Below are positions 41,877 to 49,883 of a DNA stretch of 64,000 nucleotides, piece by piece (positions within the stretch are counted from its first letter, which is position 1; every line of letters starts with the position of its first letter). Location of the stretch: assembly GCF_026626745.1 (NCBI RefSeq), contig NZ_JAPNJW010000002.1, positions 3,682,151-3,746,150 of the forward strand, given 5' to 3'. The notes below the pieces were generated by a model, which was given only the letters and a program-made list of their open reading frames with translations, searched no databases and was not told the DNA's origin. The DNA comes from Nannocystis sp. RBIL2 (GTDB taxonomy: Bacteria; Myxococcota_A; Polyangia; Nannocystales; Nannocystaceae). The position numbers and the translations under genes are program-made.

Positions 41877-43178
41877 TCACTGCAGGGCGAACACTGCGAT
41901 GTTCGCCTCGTAGCCGGTCAGCAGCGTCGCGCCGGCGTTCATCAGCAGCACGTCGTCGGTGAAGAAGAAGCTGCCCGGCCCCTTCATCGCCAGCGGCGTG
42001 CGCCACTGCGGCCGACCCGCGAGGTCGAGCGCGTACAGGGCCGGCGGGTCGTCCTCCTCGAGCCCGCCGCTGAAGCCGAGCACCCGCTCGCCGACCTGCA
42101 ACACCGCGCCCAGGCCCCCGGTGTTCGTCGTCCACGCCTGGCGGCCGTCGCGGATCGCCCGCGTCTCGCCGTCGACGTGGACCACCACCGCCTTGTCGGG
42201 CAACAGCACCAGCGCCTCGTTGTGGACCCCTTCCTGGTACGAGCGCCAGCGCCGGCAGCCGAGCGGCGGCCCCGGGCAATCGGGGCACTCGTCGAGCTCC
42301 CGCGAGTACAACCGACGCGGCTGCGGCCATCCGGACGGCGCGAACTCGGGGCCCTCGCAGGCCTCCGGCGCCAGCAGCACCACGTCGTCGTCGACCACCA
42401 GCGCCAGCCCGGCCGGTCCGAGCGCCGACCCGCCGAGCGAATCGTGGGCCCGGACCGACAGCAGAGTCTGCCACTCGCCGTCGAACACCCGCACCGCCCT
42501 ACCCTCGCGCAAGACCCGTCGATTGTCTGGCCCGAAGGACAGCTCCGCGTCGGTGTCGAACATCTCCTCCGGCAGGCGCCCGGCCGCGCGCAGGCAGCCG
42601 TTCTTGACGCAGCGGCCGGGCGTCAGCCGAAACCACCGCGCCACGCTGTCACCGACCAGCAGCCCGTCCTGGTCCGGCTCGACGATGGCAGCCCGGATCG
42701 GCTCGGCGAATTCGTCCTGCTCGCCGTCGTCGGGCAGGATCGCCGCGCCGAGCTCGTGACCGTCGGCGAGGGCCAGCATCACCAGCCGATCGCGCCGCAT
42801 TGACGGATCTCCCTGCGCCACCACCACCACGTCGCCGGCCACCGCCAGCACCTGCCGCAGCTCCGCCCCGAACTTCCACGCGATCGCTCCGGCCCGCACC
42901 GCGACCAGCTCGTGATTCACCAGCGCCAGCACCGTGCCGTCGCCGGCCAGCTTCAAGCGCGACGGCTCGTCGGCGAACGTGAACGTCCACTGCGCCTGCG
43001 GCCCTGCCTGCATCGTCGGCGGCTTCGCCTCCGCGGCCACCGGCGCCTCCGCGATCGCCTTCGCCTCCGCGACCGCAGCGGCCTGCACCGCGTCCGCGGC
43101 CTGCCCTCGCTCGCCCCCGCAGGCGGAGCCCATCAAGACGATCGACACCACCGACCCGGCGAGCGCGCGCAGCGACAT
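41877..43178 (-). CDS. PQQ-like beta-propeller lipoprotein
   Basis: 433 residues. The signal peptide ends at GSAC; an Ala/Glu-rich helix links it to a propeller made of strands such as LKLAGDGTVLALVNHELVAV, AIAWKFGAELRQVLAVAGD and ALYALDLAGRPQWRTPLAMKG. A Cys pair cluster CPDCPGPPLGCRRW suggests disulfides. No catalytic motif is visible, so a scaffold or binding role is likely. It is convergent with the esterase-like gene, with 13 bases between stop codons. Confidence 0.7.
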   Translation of the reverse strand: MSLRALAGSVVSIVLMGSACGGERGQAADAVQAAAVAEAKAIAEAPVAAEAKPPTMQAGPQAQWTFTFADEPSRLKLAGDGTVLALVNHELVAVRAGAIAWKFGAELRQVLAVAGDVVVVAQGDPSMRRDRLVMLALADGHELGAAILPDDGEQDEFAEPIRAAIVEPDQDGLLVGDSVARWFRLTPGRCVKNGCLRAAGRLPEEMFDTDAELSFGPDNRRVLREGRAVRVFDGEWQTLLSVRAHDSLGGSALGPAGLALVVDDDVVLLAPEACEGPEFAPSGWPQPRRLYSRELDECPDCPGPPLGCRRWRSYQEGVHNEALVLLPDKAVVVHVDGETRAIRDGRQAWTTNTGGLGAVLQVGERVLGFSGGLEEDDPPALYALDLAGRPQWRTPLAMKGPGSFFFTDDVLLMNAGATLLTGYEANIAVFALQ

Positions 43179-43270
43179 GCCGGCCGACTATCGTGATTCG
43201 CCCCGTTCCACCACCCCCGGGCACGACCGAAAGTCCCTCGATCCGCCTCGACCCACGCCCCCGGTTTCCC

Positions 43271-43477
43271 ACCGCCGCACTGCCGCGTTCTCCCGCTCAC
43301 GCCTCGCGGGGAATCCGGCCTCACCTCGCGCCACTGAAGTCTCCCGCGCTTCGCGGTCGGCCCGACCTCACCGCCGCGGTCTCTCGCTCACGCCTCGCGG
43401 CGGGTCCGGCCTCGTCACCGCGCTGCCACGTTCTCCCGCTCGCTCCTCGCGGCTGCCTCACCGCCGCGTCCTCCCGC
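43271..43477 (-). repeat. Four decaying tandem copies of the tail of the DUF1264 gene
   Basis: On the plus strand the unit contains CTCCCGCTCACGCCTCGCGG followed by GTCCGGCC and CACCGC(C)GCG. Copies start near 43271, 43332, 43370 and 43417, and the gene's own end (43460-43510) is the fifth. The period is about 45-60 bases. On the minus strand each unit resembles the last codons (GRTHREE) plus the TGA stop codon. Confidence 0.8.
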
Positions 43478-44173
43478 TCACTCCTCGCGGTGCGTCCGGC
43501 CCCACCGCGATCGCATCTCCGAGCGGGTCACCGGCTCGAGCTTGCCCGGCGCGATCGACCACATCAGCGTCGGCTCGCCGAACGGCAGCGGATCGACCTC
43601 TGCGTTCCACGTGCGCCAGCCCTTGCCGTACGTCGAGCGCAGCTCGCCCATCAGCGCGGTGTGGGCCGCGTCGGTCAGCCCGGGCGCCACCAGCACCCCG
43701 CTGTCGATCTCTCCCGTGTGCGCGTGCCAGTACTGGCGCTCCGCTGCCGGCAGCGTCGCGTACAGCGACGCCGAGATCACGTACTCCACCCCCGCCAGGT
43801 GGGCGCTCTCGTCCGAGCCGTCGAACAGCACGCACTGGCTGAAGTCGGCGTTGAGCTGGGCGCAGTAGAACAGCGCCCGGTCGGGCCGGCCGTCGCCCGG
43901 CGCTCCGGCCGCCTCGCGCTTGGCGCGGGTGTAGCCGTCGAGGACCAGCAGCAGGCGGTCGACCGGCGTGCGGTCCTGCGGCCCGAGCGTACCTTCTTCG
44001 AGCGCGCGCACCGTCGCCGAGCGGCCCTGGTCGTCGCGCCGCGCCGGCCCGTCGCTGGCAGCCCCGCGGCTGGCCACGGCCGCCCCGGGCGGCGCGCTGC
44101 GGCCGTAGCAGTCCGCGAGCCCGAGCAGCGCGAACAGCGACAACCCGGCCCGGGCGGGGAGCACCCCTCGCAT
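43478..44173 (-). CDS. DUF1264 (oil-body-associated-like) lipoprotein
   Basis: 231 residues. MRGVLPARAGLSLFALLGLADC is a signal peptide with Cys22. The core matches the DUF1264 family: ALFYCAQLNADFSQCVLFDG, HLAGVEYVIS, YWHAHTGEIDSGVLVAPGL and PLPFGEPTLMWSI. His-rich motifs suggest a metal site, but the bacterial function is unknown. I start at 44173 because the upstream extension to 44266 would place about 30 residues before the signal peptide. The gene's 3' end is echoed downstream. Confidence 0.8.
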   Translation of the reverse strand: MRGVLPARAGLSLFALLGLADCYGRSAPPGAAVASRGAASDGPARRDDQGRSATVRALEEGTLGPQDRTPVDRLLLVLDGYTRAKREAAGAPGDGRPDRALFYCAQLNADFSQCVLFDGSDESAHLAGVEYVISASLYATLPAAERQYWHAHTGEIDSGVLVAPGLTDAAHTALMGELRSTYGKGWRTWNAEVDPLPFGEPTLMWSIAPGKLEPVTRSEMRSRWGRTHREE

Positions 44174-44248
44174 GCGGTGGGCATGGCCTCGGCAGCGCCG
44201 GCGCGCCAGCGAGCCGGACCACGCGAGGAGACCCGCCCGCCTCTTGGG

Positions 44249-44268
44249 ACATGTCCCCAAAGACATCT
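44249..44268. repeat. Dispersed palindrome between divergent genes
   Basis: ACATGTCC-CCAA-AGACATCT lies in the 194-base gap between the DUF1264 gene and the kinase gene, where both promoters should be. Confidence 0.7.
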
Positions 44269-44367
44269 TGCCGCGATTGCGGTCGGCCGCGTCGCTCGCG
44301 CTCGGTCGCGTCGACCCGCGGCGGGGCGAGCGGGCCGCTCGGGTCCGCTTCGGCTATCCTGCCGACC

Positions 44368-46698
44368 ATGCCCGACCCCGGCGACGACCCGGACGACGCC
44401 TCGCGCGCGCCGCAGACCGCCGCGGCGCGCGAGGTCCGGCGGATCAAGTCCGCGGCGCACGCGAAGCTGTTCGGCAAGGACGCCCGGGCCCAGCCGCAGA
44501 AGATCGCGCGCTACGCCGTCCTGCAGTCGCTGGGCGTCGGCGGCATGGGCGAGGTCTACCTCGCCTACGACGACAAGCTCGACCGCAAGGTCGCCATCAA
44601 GCTGGTCCGGCTCGACCGCGACAGCGGGCTCGAGCGGGCCTCGTCGCGGCTGATCCGCGAGGCCCAGGCGCTGGCCCAGCTGTCGCATCCCAACGTCGTC
44701 CAGGTCTACGAGACCGGCAACTTCGAGGGCCGGGTATTCATCGCCATGGAGTTCGTGCGCGGCGTCCACATGCGGCGCTGGCTCGAGACGGCCCCGCGGA
44801 CCTGGCGGCAGGTGCTCGACGCCTACCTGCAGGCCGGCCACGGCCTCGCCGCCGCGCATCGCAGCGGCATGGTCCACCGCGACTTCAAGCCCGAGAACGT
44901 GCTGGTCGGCGACGACGGCCGGGTCCGCGTGGTCGACTTCGGCCTGGTCCGCAGCGCCCCCGACCCTGACGCGCCGCCCGACGTGGGCGAGAACGTGTCC
45001 GCCGAGGACCTCGAGCGCAGCTCGCGGCTGACCCAGAGCGGCGCGCTCATGGGCACGCCCTCGTACATGTCCCCGGAGCAGTTCCAGGGCCTGCGGGCGA
45101 CCGACAAGAGCGACCAGTTCGCCTTCTGCGTCGCCGTCTACCGCGGCCTCTACGGCTGGCACCCGTTCGCCTCCGAGACCCGCGCCGAGCTCAAGCGCCG
45201 GATCATGACCGGCCTCATCGCTCCCCCGCCGCGCGACGCCAAGGTCCCGCCCGGCATCTACACCGTGCTCGTCCGCGGCCTGCACGCCGACCAGGACCAG
45301 CGCTACCCGTCGATGGAGGCGCTCCTGGCCGCCCTGGCTGCCCCGCCGCGGCGCCGGCGGGTCGGCGTGATCCTGGCCGCCGGCCTGGCCGGGATCGCCG
45401 CCGTCGCCGTCGCCGCCGCCCCCGCGCGCTTCGACCACAGCTGCGAGTTCGCCGGCGCCGCCGAGCTGCCGCCGCCCGGCGCCGGCCTGGCCAGCGCCTT
45501 CGCCGGCGTCGACGTCCCGTTCGCCGCCGTCACCGCGGAGCGCGCCGCCGCGCAGATCGACCGTTACGCCGCCGTCCTCGGCCACGCCCGCGCCGCCGCC
45601 TGCTCGGGGCCGCTCGCCGCCCCGCCGCTGCGCGAGCGCCACCGCGCCTGCCTCGACCGCCGCACCCGCGACCTCGCGGTCGTCACGCGCGCCCTCGCGC
45701 GCCTGCGCCCCGAGCAGCTCGGCGACGCCGAGCGGATGGCCGAGTCGCTGCCCGACATCGCCCCCTGCTTCGACCCCGGCAACCTGGTCGGCCCTGGCCC
45801 TGCCCCGCCCGACCTCGCCGCCGCCCTCGACGAGGCGCGCGTCTCCGCCCTCGCTGGCCGCTTCAACGACGCCACCCGCCAGGTCGACCGCGTCCTCAAG
45901 GAGGTCGGCGGCGACCCGCTGCGCGCCGAGGCGGCCGCCCTCCTCGGCCACATCTCCTGCGCGCGCGGGATCTCCCACCAGGGCCGCGACCAGCTCGCCA
46001 CCGCCCTCCAGCTCGCCATCAGCCACCGCGACGACGACCTCGTCGCCGACGTCCAGCGCTTCCTGGCCGAGTGCACCGACGACGAGGCCACCGCCCGCCT
46101 CGCCGGCGCCGCCGCCGAGCGCCTGCGCGACCCGAGGCGGCTCACCGAGGTCGCCCTGCTGCGCGCCGAGCTGCTCGCCGCTCACGGCGACCCGACCAGC
46201 GCGCAGATGCTGCTGCGCGACACCCTCGCCCGCGCCACCGACCGCCCGGCCACCGCCGCCCGCATCGAGATGCTGCGCGGCCGCATGCTCGCCCTCCAGG
46301 GCGGCAACCACGAGGCCCGCGCCCACCTCGACCAGGCCATGAGCCTGCTCGCCGGCCTCCCGCGCCACCCGGCCGTCGCCGACGTGCTGGAGGAGCGGGC
46401 CCGCCTGCACCTCCGCCTCGGCGAAAAGGCCGACGCCCGCCTCCGCTTCGGCGAAGCCCTGGCGATCCGCACCGCCCTGCCGGGCCAGGAGGCCGCCCTC
46501 GCCCGCCTCCACCTCGCCCTCGCCGACCTCGCCGCCGCCGCCGACGAGCGCAGCCGGGCTCACCGCCACTACGCCGAGGCCGTCGCCCTCGCGGGCCGCC
46601 TCCCCGACCTCCTCCCCGGCCAGGACCTCGCCCGCGCCCAGCTCGCCCGCGACACGGCCACCGGCCGCAACCTGGCGAAGCCGCCGCGCTTGCCTTGA
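44368..46698 (+). CDS. Membrane-anchored Ser/Thr protein kinase with TPR-like sensor domain
   Basis: 776 residues. The kinase domain (about 45-325) is complete: GVGGMGEVY (about 55), VAIKLVRL, the catalytic loop HRDFKPEN (about 170), DFG (about 190) and MGTPSYMSPEQF. One membrane helix lies near 332-350 (VGVILAAGLAGIAAVAVAAA). The C-terminal half, predicted to be outside the cytoplasm, has Cys-containing helices and several TPR-like repeats (about 500-770). This is the common myxobacterial sensor-kinase layout. The ATG chosen is 39 codons after the start of the open frame, directly before the conserved region. Confidence 0.9.
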   Translation: MPDPGDDPDDASRAPQTAAAREVRRIKSAAHAKLFGKDARAQPQKIARYAVLQSLGVGGMGEVYLAYDDKLDRKVAIKLVRLDRDSGLERASSRLIREAQALAQLSHPNVVQVYETGNFEGRVFIAMEFVRGVHMRRWLETAPRTWRQVLDAYLQAGHGLAAAHRSGMVHRDFKPENVLVGDDGRVRVVDFGLVRSAPDPDAPPDVGENVSAEDLERSSRLTQSGALMGTPSYMSPEQFQGLRATDKSDQFAFCVAVYRGLYGWHPFASETRAELKRRIMTGLIAPPPRDAKVPPGIYTVLVRGLHADQDQRYPSMEALLAALAAPPRRRRVGVILAAGLAGIAAVAVAAAPARFDHSCEFAGAAELPPPGAGLASAFAGVDVPFAAVTAERAAAQIDRYAAVLGHARAAACSGPLAAPPLRERHRACLDRRTRDLAVVTRALARLRPEQLGDAERMAESLPDIAPCFDPGNLVGPGPAPPDLAAALDEARVSALAGRFNDATRQVDRVLKEVGGDPLRAEAAALLGHISCARGISHQGRDQLATALQLAISHRDDDLVADVQRFLAECTDDEATARLAGAAAERLRDPRRLTEVALLRAELLAAHGDPTSAQMLLRDTLARATDRPATAARIEMLRGRMLALQGGNHEARAHLDQAMSLLAGLPRHPAVADVLEERARLHLRLGEKADARLRFGEALAIRTALPGQEAALARLHLALADLAAAADERSRAHRHYAEAVALAGRLPDLLPGQDLARAQLARDTATGRNLAKPPRLP

Positions 46699-46711
46699 TG
46701 AGGTCTTTCAG

Positions 46712-46882
46712 ACATGTCCACAGGGACATGTCCGCAAGCGCGAGTCGATCGACCCCGCCCCGTCATGTCCCCAAGGACATGCCATGCCAGCGCCGAATCC
46801 ACCTGTCCCTTCGGACAGCACACCGAGCACCCCGGAGCGGGACCGGCGTCATCCCCGAACCAACCTGTCCCTTCGGCCAGCC
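46712..46882. repeat. Four dispersed palindromes between convergent genes
   Basis: Copies at 46712 (a perfect 8-bp stem with loop ACAG), 46763 (CCAA), 46801 (CTTC) and 46863 (CTTC). They fill the gap between the kinase and the minus-strand oxygenase and could terminate transcription from both sides. This is the rightmost group seen in the window. Confidence 0.85.
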
Positions 46883-46896
46883 AGACCGCGGCCGCG

Positions 46897-47637
46897 TCAG
46901 CCCGGGCCTTGAAAGTCGCCGGCGCGGAACGTCAGCACCAGCGTGTCGCGGTGTCCGCCGGGCTCGCCGAGCGGCTGGATCGGCGTGGCCTCGTGGATCA
47001 CCCGCGCGTCGTCGAGCAGCAGCAGCGTCCACGGCTCGCTCATCATGAAGCGCAGGCCGTGCGGACCCTCGGCCTCGAACACGCGCGTCTCGCCGCCCTT
47101 GATCGCCTCGCGCGCGACGAGCAGCACCGCGACGAAGTCCACCCCGTCGCGGTGCGCGCCCTCGGGGGTCGGGCGGCCGATGCCGTCCGCGGTGTCGATG
47201 CGGAACTGGTGCGCCTCGACGTACCAGCGCGGCACGGCCGGCGCCGCGGCGCTGCACACCGCGCCCAGCCGGCGCAGCAGCGCCGACCACACCGGCAGCT
47301 CCGTCACCTGCGGCGGCATCGGCTCGAACCACCGCTCCAGGCCGCCGTGCAGCGCGTTGTACTCGAGCGGCTGCCAGTGCGCGCGGTGGGGCGTGGCCTC
47401 GACCCGCGGCCCCTCGACGACGAAGCACGAGTGGCGGCGCCGGCGATAACGCCCGCCGTCGCGCAGGTAGGTGTCGGGCGGGAGCTCGTCCCACGACGGC
47501 TCCAGCGCCTGCAGCCCGCCGAGCCCCTGGGGCAGCCAGGACGCCAGAGTTCGGGCAGCCACGATCGCGTAACCGTCGCGGCGGAGGGCGGCCTCGACGT
47601 CGCCCGGGTCGGTGTAGGGAGGGGTCAGCGGGGTCAT
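46897..47637 (-). CDS. 2OG-Fe(II) dioxygenase family protein (PF10014 type)
   Basis: 246 residues. The Fe-binding HxD motif is GAHRDGVDFVAVLLVAR (His about 162, Asp about 164), the distal His is in ARVIHEATPI (about 215), and the 2-oxoglutarate Arg is probably in GHRDTLVLTFR. This fits the BsmA/amino-acid hydroxylase family, whose best-known members hydroxylate free amino acids such as isoleucine. The length is typical. MTPLTPPYTDP is taken as the start; the frame is open upstream but poor in character. Confidence 0.8.
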   Translation of the reverse strand: MTPLTPPYTDPGDVEAALRRDGYAIVAARTLASWLPQGLGGLQALEPSWDELPPDTYLRDGGRYRRRRHSCFVVEGPRVEATPHRAHWQPLEYNALHGGLERWFEPMPPQVTELPVWSALLRRLGAVCSAAAPAVPRWYVEAHQFRIDTADGIGRPTPEGAHRDGVDFVAVLLVAREAIKGGETRVFEAEGPHGLRFMMSEPWTLLLLDDARVIHEATPIQPLGEPGGHRDTLVLTFRAGDFQGPG

Positions 47638-47860
47638 GCGGGCGGGAGCGGCGAGCGGGAATGTACCAGCATCGCGGCTCCTCCGCGGAGCAGCGCATGC
47701 CACGGCGCCCGGCCGTCCGTCGTGAGCGTCCTGCGAGATCGCTCCGACGCTGCGCCCGATCGTCGCCCGCGAGCAGAATAAGCTGGCCCGAAGACCAGGT
47801 TGACTGCGAGACCCGGCGCCCGCTTCCGCGACGGCGCCGCCATGAGCGCGACCGACTCGA
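47638..47860. other. Intergenic region
   Basis: Region between the oxygenase gene and the repeat block to its right. No supported gene or clear motif. Confidence 0.4.
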
Positions 47861-48011
47861 GGCGAGCCGCGAGCGGGACGCCGCGGCTCACGGCGACGCC
47901 GAGGCGTGCACCTCGCCGATGCTCTCGGCGCGAGCCGCGAGCTCGAAGCCGCGGTCACGGAGACGCCGAGGCGTGCACCTCACTGGCGAGCCGCGAGCGA
48001 GCTGCCGCGGC
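47861..48011 (-). repeat. Decaying tandem copies of the tail of the RCC1 gene
   Basis: Units at 47888-47954 and 47955-48011, plus a partial unit at 47861-47887, repeat the gene's last codons (GEVHATASP) with their TGA stop codon. Positions 47891-47923 differ from 48015-48047 at only 3 of 33 bases. Each copy lies downstream of the stop codon on the minus strand. Confidence 0.85.
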
Positions 48012-48947
48012 TCACGGCGACGCCGTGGCGTGCACTTCGCCGAGGCTCGCGGGGATCTCCGTGCAATCTTCCATCTTCTCGCCGTCCCACACGCAGTCCT
48101 GGGCCGTTCCCCAACACAGCACCCGACCGTCCTCGCGCAGCGCGCAGGCGTGGCCGCGGCCGACCGCGAGCCGGGTGAAGCGACCCGGCGGAGAGTCCAG
48201 CGCGGCCCACCGGTCCTCGCCCCAGCAGCGGACCGCGCCCTCGAGCGTCAGCGCGCACGAGAGGCGGTGGCCGACGCTCACTGCGGTGAACTCCCCGGGG
48301 GGAGGGTTCGCCTCGGGATCGTCGTCGTCCGTGCCCCAGCAGGCCAGCTCGCCGGATTTGGTCAGCCCACAGGCGTGCGAGTGGACGTCGAAGTCGACGA
48401 CCGACACTGGTACGGGCGTGAGCCCTTCGCGGCCCGCGGCGTGCCAGCAGACCACCTCGCCGTCCAGGTCGAGCCCGCACACCGCGTACCGGCCGCAGAC
48501 GAGCCGCTGGATCGGCACCGCGAACGGAGTCGTCGGCGGCCCGGGCTCGTGGTCGCCGCCCCAGCAGCGGACTGCGCCCGCCTCATCGCGCCCGCAGGCG
48601 AAGCCCGAGCCGCCGCAGAGCTCGACGAAGCTCGAATCGGTCGGCGCGCCCCAGTACCTCTGCCCCCAGCAGTGCGGGCGACCGCCCGCCGCGATCCCGC
48701 AGGTGTGGTACCCCCCGGCGGCGATCGACGCGACCGACTCCATCGCGTTCGTGCGCCCCGCCTTGCCTCGCCCCCAGCACCACGCACGGCCGTCACGGTT
48801 GAGGGCGCAGCTGTGCTCGTCACCGGCGACCACGTCGACGAGATCGACCTCCGCGGGATCCGGTCCCGCGCTGGCCACCGGGTCCTCACCGCACGCGCCA
48901 CCGAGCCATACCAGCAGAGCCCAGCGCGGGGTCGAGACGATCCGCAT
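48012..48947 (-). CDS. RCC1-repeat lipoprotein
   Basis: 311 residues. The signal peptide MRIVSTPRWALLVWLGGAC is followed by about six RCC1-like blades with the pattern VxAGDEHSCALNRDGRAWCWG. Each blade carries a Cys pair, so the exported propeller is probably disulfide-stabilised, as in other myxobacterial RCC1 proteins. No catalytic residues are visible. ATG 48947 is preferred because the signal peptide starts there; ATG 48968 is possible. Copies of its last codons follow downstream. Confidence 0.8.
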   Translation of the reverse strand: MRIVSTPRWALLVWLGGACGEDPVASAGPDPAEVDLVDVVAGDEHSCALNRDGRAWCWGRGKAGRTNAMESVASIAAGGYHTCGIAAGGRPHCWGQRYWGAPTDSSFVELCGGSGFACGRDEAGAVRCWGGDHEPGPPTTPFAVPIQRLVCGRYAVCGLDLDGEVVCWHAAGREGLTPVPVSVVDFDVHSHACGLTKSGELACWGTDDDDPEANPPPGEFTAVSVGHRLSCALTLEGAVRCWGEDRWAALDSPPGRFTRLAVGRGHACALREDGRVLCWGTAQDCVWDGEKMEDCTEIPASLGEVHATASP

Positions 48948-49030
48948 CCTCGTCCCAGAAGATGCCACGGGCGCATGGGCGGGTCGAGCGGCCGCGGGAC
49001 GGCGCGAGCGAACGCTGGTATCGTGACAGG

Positions 49031-49774
49031 GTGGACGTTTGGCCCCTCTGGCTCGTCAGCACCGCTCTGGGCGCGGCGCTGGCCTGCGGGCCGGAGCCCG
49101 GTCCCGAGTCCGGCACCGGCGAGAGCACGACGGCGCCCGGTTCGAGCGGAGCGGCGTCGATGACGAGCGCGCCATCGCCGACCGAGGGCACGGCGGCGTG
49201 CGAGGCCTACCAATCGACCGCGGACGTCGGGCCGCCCGTGACCATCACCCTCGAGAATCAGAGCGGCGGACCGGTGTGGCTAGCATCCGCGGTCGAGACC
49301 TGGGGCTGCGATCCGCTGCCGGCGATCGAGCTCGTCGACGCCGACGGCCTCTCTCTCGAGTTCCTCGGCTCGCACTGCACACCGTGGGATTGCGACACCC
49401 TCATGAAGCTCACCGACTGCACCCCGAGCTGCAATAACTGCGGCGTGGCGGACATCGTGCGCATGGAGGCGGGCGCGAGCGCGACGGTGAAGTGGCCCGG
49501 CAATCGACTGACGGCGCTCGACATGACGGCCGAGTGCGCATCGGGGCTGATGTGTCAGCGCGGCTGCAAGCGCGTCGATCAGGCCGCCGCCGGGATCTAC
49601 ACGATCTCCGTGGCCGCATATCGAGCGTGCGAGGGCGAATGCGTGTGCCTCGGCTCGCATCCCGAAGAGCTCTGCCAGGTGCACGCGGGGCAGGTCCTGG
49701 ATCCGTCGACGACGTCGGCGCAGCTCGACTACCCCACCCAAACCGCAATCACCGTGGTGATCTCGCCGGCCTGA
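49031..49774 (+). CDS. Cys-rich lipoprotein of unknown function
   Basis: 247 residues, GTG start. The signal peptide ends at GAALAC, with a Ser/Thr/Gly linker. The mature domain has at least 13 Cys (for example CTPWDCDTLMKLTDC, CNNCGVADIV, CQRGCKR, CEGECVCLG) and Ig-like strands (VTITLENQSGGPVWLASAV). I recognise no named family. Divergent from the RCC1 gene, with 83 bases between starts. The GTG was chosen for the signal peptide that follows. Confidence 0.65.
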   Translation: MDVWPLWLVSTALGAALACGPEPGPESGTGESTTAPGSSGAASMTSAPSPTEGTAACEAYQSTADVGPPVTITLENQSGGPVWLASAVETWGCDPLPAIELVDADGLSLEFLGSHCTPWDCDTLMKLTDCTPSCNNCGVADIVRMEAGASATVKWPGNRLTALDMTAECASGLMCQRGCKRVDQAAAGIYTISVAAYRACEGECVCLGSHPEELCQVHAGQVLDPSTTSAQLDYPTQTAITVVISPA

Positions 49775-49883
49775 ACCTGTCGTGATTCAGCGACTCGACG
49801 CTCGCACGCCGGCACCGACAAGCTCGGAGACGCAGATGGTGCGCGGCCCGTGGTCGCCCCGCGGTCGTCGCGTACGCGGCAGC

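Noticed and set aside
45060..45080. ACATGTCCCCGGAGCA inside the kinase gene as a palindrome copy
   Set aside because: Only the left arm is present, and the bases encode the conserved SYMSPEQ motif.
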